A stretch of DNA of 64,000 bases, from contig BTRK01000004.1 of NCBI GenBank assembly GCA_036245805.1, positions 4,216,001 through 4,280,000 on the forward strand. Reading direction: 5' to 3'. The translations under genes were made by a program, and so were the position numbers. The stretch's first letter is position 1. Each line of letters begins with the position of its first letter. Shown piece after piece: positions 1-11,432 of this stretch. Origin of the DNA: Pristionchus mayeri. Lineage: Eukaryota; Nematoda; Chromadorea; Rhabditida; Neodiplogasteridae. The notes below the pieces were generated by a model. It worked only from the letters and a program-made list of their open reading frames with translations, was not told the DNA's origin and made no database searches.

Positions 1-406
1 ATAATAAAGATAATTTCGGTTGGAAATGCAAATATTTATTTCGACGCATTCTAAAACTAGAGTGGGAACAAACAAGTGTATAATGGGCACAATTCATGTT
101 ACAAGAAAAAAATATTACATTTCGCTTCATTTTGAAAGACTTTGAAAAAAATTGATGTTCTTCCTACCTATTGTAAGGGAGGCTCTTGGTGACAAGGAAG
201 ATCCGCTGGAGGGTAGTCGTTATGGGCAGTTCGTACTGCTGCAAAACAATTCAAAATAGAGTAGAACATGGGCCATTTCTCCGAAATGAGAAACAGCCAC
301 GTGCCGCAATGTGGTGTTTGACTGAAGGAAGTGATGGCTACTCATCATTTCTTGTTGTCTCTAATTTTGGCAAATGAGAAATAAACACCCTCAACAGAGT
401 TTACCT

Positions 407-462
407 GAGGCAAGACGACGCTGCACTGCGGGCAATTGGGACACGTCGTGATTAGTGAAACC
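407..462 (-). other. possible Cys-rich coding exon, unknown gene
   Basis: On the minus strand an acceptor-like TTTGCAG precedes a short open stretch containing CPNCPQC, followed by a GTAAAC donor. It could be an exon of a gene that continues off the left edge. No homology is recognised and the evidence is only splice-site-like flanks plus a Cys-Pro motif. Confidence 0.2.
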
Positions 463-864
463 TGCAAATATCGTGTTTTGTAAAGTTAGTGCAACGTAAT
501 AAAAATAACTTGAGCATTTACTAACGGATTGAACATTGCAACCTCTAGCTTAAAAAAGCAACAGAAACAAGAGATTGAATTGCCCGGCCTGCATAGCTTT
601 ACGCTCCAGGCTCAATCTCTCGCGCTCAACCCTCTAATTGTTCCTTCCCCTCCCCTTCTCTCACTCCTGCAAGTCTATTCCGGGAGTTCCCCTCTACTTT
701 TCCCTCACTCACAGACCCTCATTTGGCCTCATTGTTCGACTCTTGACTTGAGGACTAACTTTAAGAATTAGGCAAAAAACAGAGAGGGGAAGGCATGATG
801 TGTTATATGTCTTAGAGGAGAAGAAAACAAGGCACTAATGCATTCGGGAGCAGAGATTCCTCTG

Positions 865-1242
865 TCATTTCATCGAATAAATTATGTAAGGCATTTGGAA
901 ATTAGAGCTTGTCAGGGGAGCTAAATAGACGCCTTGAACCTCGGATAGATATAGATTCTTGAACTGGGGCATATTGGGCGGATCGGAGCAGAATTCATCG
1001 TTCGAGAAGAGATTCCAATCGACCAGAACGCCTAAATTAAGAGACGCCCATTGTTCTCGCCATTCTTTCGAAAGTTTCCATGAGTGGCCCTCGAGAATGG
1101 TCAGACCTCTAAAGAGAGAGAGAGAGAGAGAGATGGAGTAAACACACTCACCAGAACTCTGTCGAATGGGTGGTTGCACGTCAGCATTAGTCAGGAATCC
1201 GCCCCCACATCGGAGTTGCAGTGAGCCAACGTAGCTCTGCAT
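865..1242 (-). CDS. two-exon hypothetical protein fragment
   Basis: I do not recognise this protein. On the minus strand an ATG at 1242 follows a CCTTTGCAG acceptor-like site, as in trans-spliced nematode genes. The first exon reads through RCGGGFLTNADVQPP to a GTGAGT donor near 1151. After a CT-rich tract and an AG, a second exon opens with LTILEGHSWKL, continues without stops through EFCSDPPNMPQFKNLYLSEV and reaches a TGA at 865. Both exons are in phase across the intron, which argues for real coding. Two cysteines are visible, with no signal peptide and no membrane segment. It may be only part of a longer gene, since further exons could lie on either side. Confidence 0.35.
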   Translation of the reverse strand: MQSYVGSLQLRCGGGFLTNADVQPPIRQSSGECVYSISLSLSLFRGLTILEGHSWKLSKEWREQWASLNLGVLVDWNLFSNDEFCSDPPNMPQFKNLYLSEVQGVYLAPLTSSNFQMPYIIYSMK

Positions 1243-1308
1243 GCTCTGCAAAGGAACCCTATATCTAGTAATTTGTCCTAGTTTGTTGAAGATTATCCGA
1301 TCAGACAC

Positions 1309-3020
1309 ACACAGTTCTCACGATTTCGAAATATTAGTAATGACTTTCAGAAAATATTGTAACATTGTTTGAATTCCTTGGAAAAAAAATGAGAAAAAAT
1401 TTCTCACCGTGCTGATTATTTGAAGCAAGGAAAGCATTCTTAGTAGTGAGGATTCCATTGGCTGAGCTGGAAGGAACTTAATTCAGCCACAATTTCGAAT
1501 GCCACTCAATGAAAACAGTCGAAGGAGCGGATTGGGAGACGATTAAACCGACTGAACAATGAGCTCAAACACGCCAGCCTGAATACAAAACCAATGGGCT
1601 TCCTGAGAAATAAAGCAACGCGATTTACAGAGGAGTAGCGAGGAAGGAATTCAAGCCTCACTCCCGTCCCCCAAACGGCATTAGATTACAGTCGAATTCC
1701 AATTACAGGAGGCTATCTTTGACAGTCTGACGAGGGACTTCTGTCAACGAGGTGGGACTAACTTTAGTCATCACCATATTTCCTCTGCCGCTCTCCGTAT
1801 GAAGTACAATGGGTCTACACGGCATAATGAGGTGCAAGGAGGGCCGAATGAATATGGGATGAGAGATGGGAGCGGAGATGAATGGATGGCGGACGAAGAA
1901 TGAGAAAAGGGCGAAGACAAGGGAGACGGAACAATTCGTAGTGATTGAAAGACGACCTCGTAGATGAGGAGCAGAGGAAATTTGAGTGGACTTCTTGTTA
2001 GGTCCCCCTTTCTCTCTCTTAGGGTCTGTTTTCCACGTTAGTATTTCAGTGAGAGAACTACACGCAATGAGAACGTTCATATCGAGAAATAATGGATGTC
2101 GGAATAGCCCATTCTTTCAGGCTGCGGAAACTGTTATTGCGAGAAGGATCATAGATGAGAATAGGGCGGTCATAAATAGATGATCTCTTCACGAGCTAGA
2201 AGTGAGAAGCGAATCTTTCATCTCTGATATGGAAGCTGGAGAGAATTCAGCGTGAAAGAACATTCCAGAGGCTGAAATTTGAACCCGGTGAGTCTCGTGA
2301 GACGGTGTCGCGTGGGGGGAAGAGAGAGGATTGCTGGCCAAGTTTCGTGAAGTGACGCCAAATCGGCTTATCCCCCACTTCTTCCTTGGAGGCGCTTGTA
2401 AGAATATTGGGGCAAAAAAACTTCGCAACACTTCCGCTGCATTCTTTACACAACATCTCGTCGGATAGAGCGGTATTAGGGCATCTGGATTGACAGTGTG
2501 ACGTGTTTCTCATAGATACAATCGAAAAAATTGAACCCCATATTACCAAATGAAAGAAATGTTCTACTGAACATTCCAGTTGGAAATGGATGAAATGTTG
2601 AGAATGCACATTCACTCATCTTTCTCCTCGTCTTGCTGCTCCAGCAAGTGGAAACAGACATAAGTGGAGTGTCATTCAGATTGCATCACTCTGCTGCATC
2701 ATCGGTTTCTTCTCCCTTCTTCATCCTCCTCTTCTCCCTTTCCCTTCTCAAAGTGTTGTCCACTCCCTTGGAATGCGCGTACTGTGTAAGAAGGAACGAG
2801 GAGAGACCACGAGCCGTAGTAAGTTTTTTCTGTTGTCGGTGCGCTTCCCCGATTAGCTGAGAGATGAGAGAACGGCTTATTGCTACTCCAATAGAGGAGA
2901 TGGCAGAGAAAGAGAGGGAAAGTTCGGCCCTCTGTCCAATACTTTCAAACATGGAGTGGAAACAGAGACTATCTTGATTCCGTGCACTCTCTTGGCAATC
3001 GAACGAAGAAAAGAGCGTTT
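1309..3020. other. intergenic or weak exons, nothing confidently identified
   Basis: Several open stretches occur on the minus strand (for example 1703-2080 and 2189-2661). One splice model joins an ATG at 2661 to a frame ending at 2189 over a 60-nt intron, giving a protein of about 125 residues with no recognised family. Base composition is AT-rich with purine tracts. I see no RNA gene or transposon ends here. Confidence 0.2.
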
Positions 3021-3097
3021 GGAATGAGAGGGAACTCTTCCAACTCGAACTCGAAACTGTAATGGGATAGTGTACTGCGTAACGGGGCAAATTCGAG

Positions 3098-3105
3098 TAG
3101 AAAAG
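3098..3105 (+). promoter_or_regulatory. degenerate TATA box of collagen copy 1
   Basis: The sequence TAGAAAAG stands where the otherwise nearly identical promoter of collagen copy 2 has TATAAAAG. The change T-to-G in the core may weaken or shift transcription of this copy. Confidence 0.5.
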
Positions 3106-3235
3106 GGAACCGTTCGAAGGTCACAGCACGCCGGTCTCACCGTTCGTCCAACAAAGTAAGCATTTTAGCCTAGTGGATTACTGTATCTGGATTACTGTAA
3201 TGACCACCCCTCCAATCAATCCCCCTCCTTTCAGA

Positions 3236-4230
3236 ATGACCATGTTGGTTGGAGTCGCCTCTTCGGGCGCCCTTTGCTTCGTTGCTATCTCCGTTCTCTA
3301 CATGGGATCGCTCGTCTCCGATCTTCAGTCTCTCCAGTCTGAGGTCACCGAGAACATGGATGAGTTCAAGGTACAGTACCATTCCTGGGTTGTGGTAGTC
3401 TGGTTCTGGTTCCGGTACCTAATCTTCCACTTCCTCAGGTTATGGCCGAGGACACCTGGGCCCGTCTCGTCAAGATGCACATCAACCCCACTGGATCTTC
3501 TGATGCCGCTCCCACTTTCGCCACTCTCCTCGGCAGAAACAAGAGACAGGCTAACTCTCAGTGCAACTGCGGACCCTCTTCCAGAGGATGCCCCGCCGGA
3601 CCTCCCGGACCTCCCGGACAGCCCGGAGAGCGTGGACAGGATGGAAATGACGGACAGCCCGGCAGACCCGGAGCCAACGGAATCGCCCTTGCTGTAACCT
3701 TCGATACCCCCGGAGGATGCATCAAGTGCCCCCCTGGACCCCCTGGACCCGATGGAGAGCCCGGACACCAGGGACCCGCTGGACAGCCCGGCCGCCCCGG
3801 ATCTTCCGGACCCGCTGGAAACCCCGGAAGACCCGGATCTGATGGACAGCCCGGACAGCCCGGACAGAGAGGACACGATGGAAAGCCCGGAGCTGCTGGA
3901 CACCCCGGAACTCCCGGAGTCAACTACACTCCTGGAACCGCCGGAAGACCCGGAGCCGCTGGCAGACCCGGACCCAAGGGACCCGCTGGACAGCCCGGAC
4001 AGGACGGAGCTCCCGGACAGGATGGAGCCCCCGGAAACGACGGAGCCCCTGGACAGCCCGGCCGCGACGGAAACTCTGGAGCCCCCGGAGACGCCGGATC
4101 CGACGGACTTCCCGGATCTGATGCCGCCTACTGCCCTTGCCCCGCTCGCGCAGGAGCCGTCTCTGAGGCCGTCGAGTCTCCCACTGTTGAGTCCAACGGA
4201 TACAGAAGACGTGCCGCCAAGCGCGCATAA
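3236..4230 (+). CDS. cuticle collagen, copy 1
   Basis: Nematode cuticle collagen of 308 residues, a secreted structural protein of the exoskeleton. Exon 1 (3236-3370) encodes an N-terminal hydrophobic anchor (about residues 4-24) and the conserved pre-collagen block with [20 protein letters not shown]. Exon 2 (3439-4230) begins at VMAEDTW. The subtilisin-type processing site RNKRQ lies near residue 79. A CNCG/GC cysteine cluster, a short Gly-X-Y block, a CIKC spacer, a long Gly-X-Y block with small interruptions and a C-terminal YCPCPAR block follow; the layout resembles the sqt-1/rol-6 group. The start follows a CAG acceptor, and a noncoding 5' exon ends at the GTAAGC near 3152. Gly and Pro codons are almost uniformly GGA and CCC, so several antisense and shifted frames are open but meaningless. 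Copy 2 lies 2.8 kb downstream. Confidence 0.93.
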
Positions 4231-4320
4231 ACTTCTCGTCCTAATTATCTCATGTCTCCTAAAGACTACGACCGATAAAGCAAACTTTCACTATTCCAAC
4301 AGTGTTCTGATGTTGCAACC

Positions 4321-5789
4321 TGATGGGCATACGCACAAAATTTCGATACGTAGCTGTTCCTTTCGTTTCTCCACCTCATCTTTGAGTCAGATGGAAGCCA
4401 TTTCCCATTTCTCGCTGGCCACAATTATTCAACACCTCTCTCTCTCTCTAGTAGAACTTTCAATCTACTTCCACAGAATATTGCTGCCATGATACATCTA
4501 TTGAAGATACGCCTTGAATCTCATCGAGAGAATGCGGTGTGATAAGATAATGAACGTATTACGTGAGAGCATTTTCCCAATCCTATATCAGGAGAACGGG
4601 ACCAGTTGAATTTACTTATTTCAGCTCAGTTAAATGATCAGGGAATGGGGAGATTCTCACATTGATGTTGATTGTAGAAACAACATAGCGAATGGAGAGA
4701 ATTCGGCGGGAATTGGACTGATAGTATACGATGGGAGCAAATGCCTTCGAGACATTCTCTTTGAGAAAACGCTCGAAGACTTCCATCTCCTTCTACGGCA
4801 CTTTCAGTAGGTCTGGAGATTCTTCGCTTGAAAACGAGCACTGTCGGCGTAAGAAAGATGGCTGACATTCTCGCCATAAATCGGCGTTTACGGGGTAGGG
4901 AGATGATGTCTTTGATGTGGAAACCTCTTCGTGTATCGAATGCACGAGAGTTCCTTATGGGAACCGATTTTTTAACGTTAAATGAAGGAGGATTTGTTGA
5001 GCTAATTTTTGGGAAAGAGTTGGGGTGTACGTCAGCAATTCACAGGATGCACCACAACGCTCACCACTCCACATATTCTATGCGTCAGTTACAATAGCAT
5101 ACTGTGAAAGTTATTTCACTGAGTATTGGTGGTGCGGCATAAGAGGAAACATGAGTGATTGCAGGAATGAATAAGCGGAAATGATATTTCAACATGCTAT
5201 TTGCTCTTTCGCCATTGATGGATCTCGAATGATTCTTTTATAGCAAGACTAGTATGACAGAAAACAGTGAAAGTGCACGCATTATAGTTCTCAAGAACGA
5301 ACGAAAACCCATATTGGATTGAAAGTGTAAACATCGCGATACAAAAAGAAACAAAGGAAGCTTTTTCATGCTCTTTATCCGATCAGCTGTAAGATATTAT
5401 TATTTATTCACCCTGCTTTAGAAAGTAGTAATTCAGCGAAACGAACTTGGGAATGGTGTAATGCAGTTCTTGGAGATCATTGACCAATTCAAGACCATTG
5501 AATCAATCGAGGGAAATATCAAATTGAACTCGATGTATGATGATCCTCTATCTTCCCAACATTCTTTTGTAAAATAGACGTCCATAAGACTGTAGCATGC
5601 TGAGTCGATACTCTTGTGCCATATTTACAATCAGAGTCGAAATAAACTTAAGTTCCGATGAAGAGAGCGTAGAGCGCGTAATTAGAGAGGTAATCGTCAG
5701 ACCAAGAGCTTCGTACTACCAAAGAAGAGAAGGAAACTCTCTTGATTATCCACTGACTCTAGACTGGGGACTCTTCTAGTGAGTGCGTG
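4321..5789. other. intergenic between the two collagens
   Basis: About 1.5 kb without recognisable coding exons, RNA genes or element termini. It separates the two collagen units and holds the distal promoter of copy 2. Confidence 0.5.
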
Positions 5790-5866
5790 GAATAGAGAGG
5801 GAACTCTCCCTCGTTGAACTCGAAACTGTAATGGGATAGTGTACTGCCTAACGGGCCAACTACGAG

Positions 5867-5874
5867 TATAAAAG
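5867..5874 (+). promoter_or_regulatory. TATA box of collagen copy 2
   Basis: A consensus TATAAAAG precedes the transcribed 5' noncoding exon that ends at the GTAAGC near 5924; the coding start is at 6004. Confidence 0.6.
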
Positions 5875-6003
5875 GGAACCGTTCGAAGGTCACAGCACGC
5901 CGGTCTCACCGTTCGTCCAACAAAGTAAGCATTTTAGCCTAGTGGATTACTGTATCTGGATTACTTTAATGACCTACCCCTCCAATCAATATCTTCCTTC
6001 AGA

Positions 6004-6998
6004 ATGACTATGTTGGTTGGAGTCGCCTCTTCGGGCGCCCTTTGCTTCGTTGCTATCTCCGTTCTCTACATGGGATCGCTCGTCTCCGATCTTCAGTCTC
6101 TCCAGTCTGAGGTCACCGAGAACATGGATGAGTTCAAAGTACGCTACCATTCCTATGTTATGACACTTGGGTTCTGGTTCCGGTACCTAATCTCCCACTT
6201 CTTCAGGTTATGGCCGAGGACACCTGGGCCCGTCTCGTCAAGATGCACATCAACCCCACTGGATCTTCTGATGCCGCTCCCACTTTCGCGACTCTCCTCG
6301 GCAGAAACAAGAGACAGGCTAACTCTCAGTGCAACTGCGGACCCTCTTCCAGAGGATGCCCCGCCGGACCTCCCGGACCTCCCGGACAGCCCGGAGAGCG
6401 TGGACAGGATGGAAATGACGGACAGCCCGGCAGACCCGGAGCCAACGGAATCGCTCTTGCTGTTACCTTCGATACCCCCGGAGGATGCATCAAGTGCCCC
6501 CCTGGACCCCCTGGACCCGATGGAGAGCCCGGACACCAGGGACCCGCTGGACAGCCCGGCCACCCCGGATCTGCCGGACCCGCTGGAAACCCCGGAAGAC
6601 CCGGATCTGATGGACAGCCCGGACAGCCCGGACAGAGAGGACACGATGGAAAGCCCGGAGCAGCTGGACACCCCGGAACTCCCGGAGTCAACTACACCCC
6701 TGGAACCGCCGGAAGACCCGGAGCCGCTGGCAGACCCGGACCCAAGGGACCCGCTGGACAGCCCGGACAGGACGGAGCTCCCGGACAGGATGGAGCCCCC
6801 GGAAACGACGGAGCACCTGGACAGCCCGGACGCGACGGAAACTCTGGAGCCCCCGGAGACGCCGGATCCGACGGACTTCCCGGATCTGATGCCGCATACT
6901 GCCCTTGCCCCGCTCGCGCCGGAGCCGTCTCTGAGGCCGTTGAGTCTCCCTCCGTTGAGTCCAACGGATACAGAAGGCGTGCCGCCAAGCGCGCATAA
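6004..6998 (+). CDS. cuticle collagen, copy 2
   Basis: Near-identical paralogue of the collagen at 3236, also 308 residues in two exons (6004-6138 and 6207-6998). The N-terminal anchor, RNKRQ processing site, CNCG cluster, CIKC spacer, Gly-X-Y blocks and YCPCPAR block are all kept. Differences are few and conservative, for example a Ser to Ala and an Arg to His within Gly-X-Y triplets and Thr to Ser near the C-terminus. Exon 1 ends in AAA instead of AAG before the donor. Its promoter keeps a consensus TATA box, unlike copy 1. The acyl-CoA oxidase gene on the other strand ends about 250 bp beyond its stop, so the two are convergent. Confidence 0.93.
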
Positions 6999-7249
6999 AC
7001 TTCTCGTCCTAATTCTCTCATGTCTCATAAACACTACGATCGATAAAGCAAACTTTCAATATTCCAACAGTGTTCTGGTGTTGCAACATGGAGTCTTGAA
7101 CACAGAAAAATATAGGTGCATTCAACTATTTGCTTTCAACTCGGAACTGCTGACTGCATTTTATCTCGTCTTCGCACAATAAAGTTTTATGAAAATATTT
7201 TAGTGATTCTGCATACAAATGGAATATGTTTGCCTGATAATTCTGATAC

Positions 7250-10200
7250 TTAGATCTTTGCTCGATTTTCTTCCATCATCATCTTCAGATGATCGAATGC
7301 GGGAAGGACCTGAACATCGATATCGTTTTAAATTTTCAGAATTGAAGTTCAATAGGTTGTTGATGGGCATTGCAGTTCGATACCGTAGGCATGCTTACGT
7401 CAGTGTAGTTCAACTCGCTGTTCTTTGCCCATTGGAAGAGCGCATCATAGACATTTCCATCTCTTTTGCCCAAGACAGAGTTGAGAAGACGATCGGAGTG
7501 ATCAAAGGAATCGACCAGAGACACGGCATTTGGACGAATCTACCATGATTTGTAGAATACTGATCTCCTCATACTGCAAGTTTACCTTTCTCAGATCTTC
7601 GTAGATTCTCTTCTTGAGGTAATTGATCTGATCGCCTGTGAAATGGCCATCCTGAAGAAGGATTGCCCATGAAAACAATGATAATTGTCCTAACATGGAG
7701 AAGGTGATGTGCCATGTCGACGCATTCATAGTGGAGATACAACGAGAGGAGATCTGTGAGGACGGGTCGAAGTGAAGATGGGGCAGCCACCACACGTCGA
7801 TGGAAGGATTGAGCGATAAATAGTCTAGTGTACACTCGGGCTGCCTACAAAAGACTCAGTTATCGATAACCGACAGCATTCATGCACCGTACCCTGTTTA
7901 TCTCAACAGTCAATTCAATCCAAGCTCGTTCTCTGGTCTCTCCCATCTTGACTCTCTTCTCAAATTCTTGCGATGCTTCGACTGTCAATCGTCGGGCGAT
8001 GTGCTCGAGAGAGGAGAGGAGTGTCTGGAAGAATAGGCCAATGCCGATCCGAAATTATAGATTACTTCAATCTCCTGGTCGTCAGCCTCTGCTTGCATTC
8101 CCACTCTCGATCTCCTCTCTCCTTTCTTCCCGAGGAACTTCACCGAGTAGGAGAGAGGCTCGCCCCGAGCTGCCGTCTCTACTGACTTCAACAGGTATCT
8201 GATGAGAGGTAATTGCGTTCAATCGATGAATAACACACTCCAATAAGCATAAATTTGTCTAAATTGCTTGGAGGGAAGTAAGGGCGATTAACCTCGCAGC
8301 CTGCTGCAGCATCACCATATTCTCGCCTTCATAAGTGCAGCCGGCAATGGCGATTCCGTAGATCTTAGGAAGGCCTGATGCCTCCGAGTAACCTGAATTG
8401 ACTAATTTGAGAGCATGGCAATCACACGCTTACCATGTCCTCCACAGGCCATTCTGCACTGTTCAATCCCCGATCCAGCCTGAAATCATCGAATCTCAAA
8501 TGCTAAATAAGAGTGACTCACAATAAAGGTAACGACTGATTTGAGACCGGAAGTGAGCGCGTGGAGGTCTGGTAGGAGATCAGTCTGGAGAGGGGAATTG
8601 GAAGAGGGTGAGAAAGGGCTGCAGGCTGACCTCTCCCTTGTCGATTCCGTCCATCGTCTCATTGTAGATGTTCATTATCTCGAAACCAGTAAAGAGGAAG
8701 GCGTACGCTCGGGCGATCTCAAATACTTCAATGTTTGGTATTTTAAATAGTCTCGATCTCACCTGAGGAAAGAGTCGGTACTGCTGAGTCTGATAGTCGA
8801 GTACTTGGACTTCGCGCTGACTGCTGAAAGAGAGATCAGCTGGTCAGATTTCCAAGTTATGTATAATTAAATTGTCCTACATTTGATTTGAATATTGCAC
8901 TTACTCCTTTTCAATCCTCCCTTGTCGTCTAACTGATGAGTACCGAATGGCGATTGTCGCGGCCTGAAATGTCTTTTTAGACCAATAATATTTATTTTCT
9001 CACCGAGCACAGATATACTCCATGCATGTACGTCATTTGAGCCCGGATGAAGACCTGTAGGGGCATTATTAGCGCAAGATTTGTCATAATAACTTACCAT
9101 GAGTCCATAATTGAGCTTAGCGTGAATAGGTGGAGTGTAGATACCATCTGGAGAAACCTGAAGGGATATCTTCCTTATATCTTTCCCTTGATTATAATAA
9201 ATACTAGTTTAGATAGCTGATATCTCGTACCTTTGCATATTTCATCATCATTCTCTTCCTCGGGATTCGGACTTTATCAAGGGCTAGAAATCCGTTGTCT
9301 GCTCCATTCAAAGCCATCTTCGATCCGATGTCGCCCACTGTGATTCCTGCAATTCTGAGACATGTAGATCCCTCAGTGAATTATGAAAAAAATTTCATAA
9401 TTTCCTACAAACCTGGGAGTGGTCGATGGTCCTTCTCACTTCTCAACTGCACGATAAAATTGTGAGGTCCGTAGTTCTTTCCATCAATGTGCAATTGGGC
9501 GGTGACGATGGAGTAGTTAGCCATCTTTCCCAGATTTCCCGGCCACCTGCACGATCATAATCACACGATGTCTGTACAAAAATATAGATGAGAACTACAC
9601 AAATTGATGTTTGTTTACTTTCTCGTCACTAGGCGAAGGAAAGAAAGATCGTATCAATGTTGATCTACGAGCAATGTTCTCGCTCTCTCCATATCATACA
9701 CTCTCTCGCTCACTCTGATCGACGAGAGAGCGTGTGGTTTGGGGACAGTCAGACGATTCCTATGATCTACCATTTGGTGGCACTTTTCGTTGGCGAGTGC
9801 AGCACGAATTCCTCCGTCTGCTTGTCGTAAGTCGCAGTAGTCTCCAGTTCTTGCAAATTCGTACCTGATAGATTTAAAGTTCTCCGTTTTCACAACGAAT
9901 TCGCGTTGATTCAACCAATAGTCAACTTTTCTTTATCATATACTCATCAGAACTGACCGTGTCCCATCTCCGTCTGCGCATAAGTGCCGATGATTTCGAA
10001 ATTGGCAGCTCGAGGAACGAGATCAGCAACCAGATCGTCGTCGCCCTGAAGGAAAAGAAAACATCTACAAGATCACAGGAAATCGCTCCCATTCAGAAAT
10101 ATTTTCGTTTATCTAGAGAACTTTGATTGTCCCCTCCTTTAGAGAGAGAGGGTTGGGAAAGGAGAGCGTAGAGAAAGAAAACCGTAAATTTTTGGCCTGT

Positions 10201-10838
10201 ATAAGTATGATAATATCTCCGATAATAAATAAATATTGCTTGATCCAGCCTATGGTTGCAGAATGACTTGCCTGTCCGAGTAAAACCGGAAGGAATCCCA
10301 CGAAGTGGAGAGTGAGGGGAAATCCATCGATCCCGAACACTTCACTGAAATTGTCGAGCCATTAGAGATGTCTTATGATGCCTCACCCTATCAGTTGCCC
10401 CATCTCCTCTTGATCAGTCAGAGCAACGAGATCTTGGATTTTCGTCATCAATTTGTGCGTCTTAAACATTGGTCAATTTGTTTTCAAAACGGTTGTATTG
10501 TTTTACCTTCTTGGACTGCGCTTCGATTCGCTTCTCTCGACTCAGAAATTCGAGGGGAACCGGATTGCATAAATCGGGGTCGGCAGCAACCTAACAAAGA
10601 CATTCAGTGGATGGTAAATAAACAATCCATTAAAGACGGAAAGGGACTCACTTTCGCCACAATTTCCCTCTTCCGATCAACTTTCTCCTTCGACCCATAC
10701 ACGTAATAAGTCATTTCTTCTGTGTCGAAGGTAGCTGAATTTCTCTCCTGCAAACGGGAAACTGTCACCATTTACTTATATCAAGCTCACTTTTGTCAAA
10801 TCGGGATTGTCTCCAGGACGAATGAAATGGTTGACCAT
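7250..10838 (-). CDS. acyl-CoA oxidase (peroxisomal)
   Basis: Catalyses the first, FAD-dependent step of peroxisomal fatty acyl-CoA beta-oxidation; in nematodes this class also shortens ascaroside pheromone side chains. The start at 10838 gives [18 protein letters not shown], the usual ACOX opening. In order on the minus strand I see [27 protein letters not shown] split by an intron before [64 protein letters not shown], the C-terminal dehydrogenase part with [27 protein letters not shown] (the Glu of YEGEN is the catalytic base), [15 protein letters not shown] (7399-7539) and a last exon 7250-7309 ending in ENRAKI. AKI resembles a weak PTS1 peroxisomal signal. About fourteen short exons; I saw no break. 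One intron carries a hairpin MITE (9669-9762). The gene lies head-to-head with the receptor at 11433. Confidence 0.93.
9669..9762. mobile_element. hairpin MITE 1 (hAT-type, 8-bp TSD)
   Basis: The 94-bp near-palindrome is flanked by TGATCTAC on both sides (9661-9668 and 9763-9770). Its left end is GAGCAATG and the core is CACTCTCTCG/CGAGAGAGCGTG. It sits in an intron of the acyl-CoA oxidase gene, in the gap between TKSATKW and PGNLGK. Confidence 0.85.
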
Positions 10839-11432
10839 CGTGAGGGTGCGATCTGAAAGACAATAGAGGGAATAATTGAGAACGCGCGAGTGGTCGTTCA
10901 AAATAAGTTTTTTCCCTATTGACAGCCGCTACCTTGAGTGAGTGGGGCACGTTATATCTCTCCCCTGCTGTCCACTCTCCAACGAGCGCGCGATACTTTG
11001 TAGGCACCCTCGGAACACGGAAACATCTTGATAATCAGCAATACACAACTCACACAGCACACTCCTCTCACATCTTTTGAACTCTACCACATGAGATACG
11101 GAGAGTGCACCATACTACAGCAATTGTTTTGATCGATGTTGGTAGATCAATGACCATTCGTTTGCAAATAAGCAACTGAAGTCTTCTCTTATCAGCGGCG
11201 ATATCGCTTGCGAAGCCTTTTGTTTTGGAAACGATAGTGAGAAATGTTGAGCTACTGCTGGTTTGTTACAGTGCAAACTCTCCCTTTGATTTCCCTGCGG
11301 AATGAATGTCCAATCAAAAAACCGCGTTTAGAGAAGAAAGGAGGAGACTGAACGCATACAAGACAGACAAGATAGATCGTATTCGTTTTACATTGGAATA
11401 ACGCTCGATTTTCACTTCCTCCTTGCCTTATT
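10839..11432. promoter_or_regulatory. divergent intergenic region, acyl-CoA oxidase / Str receptor
   Basis: About 0.6 kb separates the two start codons that point away from each other, so it must hold both promoters. No clear TATA box or repeat was found. Confidence 0.4.

Larger units (their letters stand above)
3020..4320 (+). repeat. tandem duplication unit 1 (collagen gene with flanks)
   Basis: This segment matches 5790-7090 closely from about 220 bp upstream of the coding exon to about 90 bp past the stop. It includes the 5' noncoding exon, the intron and the start of the 3' UTR. Outside these limits the two flanks are unrelated. Confidence 0.8.
5790..7090 (+). repeat. tandem duplication unit 2 (collagen gene with flanks)
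   Basis: Second copy of the 1.3-kb unit at 3020-4320. Promoter, 5' noncoding exon, intron, coding exons and the proximal 3' UTR are all alignable, so the duplication was at DNA level and is recent or kept similar by conversion. Confidence 0.8.

Noticed and set aside
6153..7182. Long open frames (up to 392 codons) on both strands across the collagen genes, e.g. Ser/Gly-rich or Asp/Pro-rich readings
   Set aside because: They arise from the periodic GGA-CCC codon pattern of the Gly-X-Y repeats and occur in both copies only as shadows of the real frame.
7882..8202. Plus-strand frames of about 70-106 codons in the acyl-CoA oxidase region
   Set aside because: They overlap, in antisense, exons and introns of a well-supported oxidase gene and show no family features.
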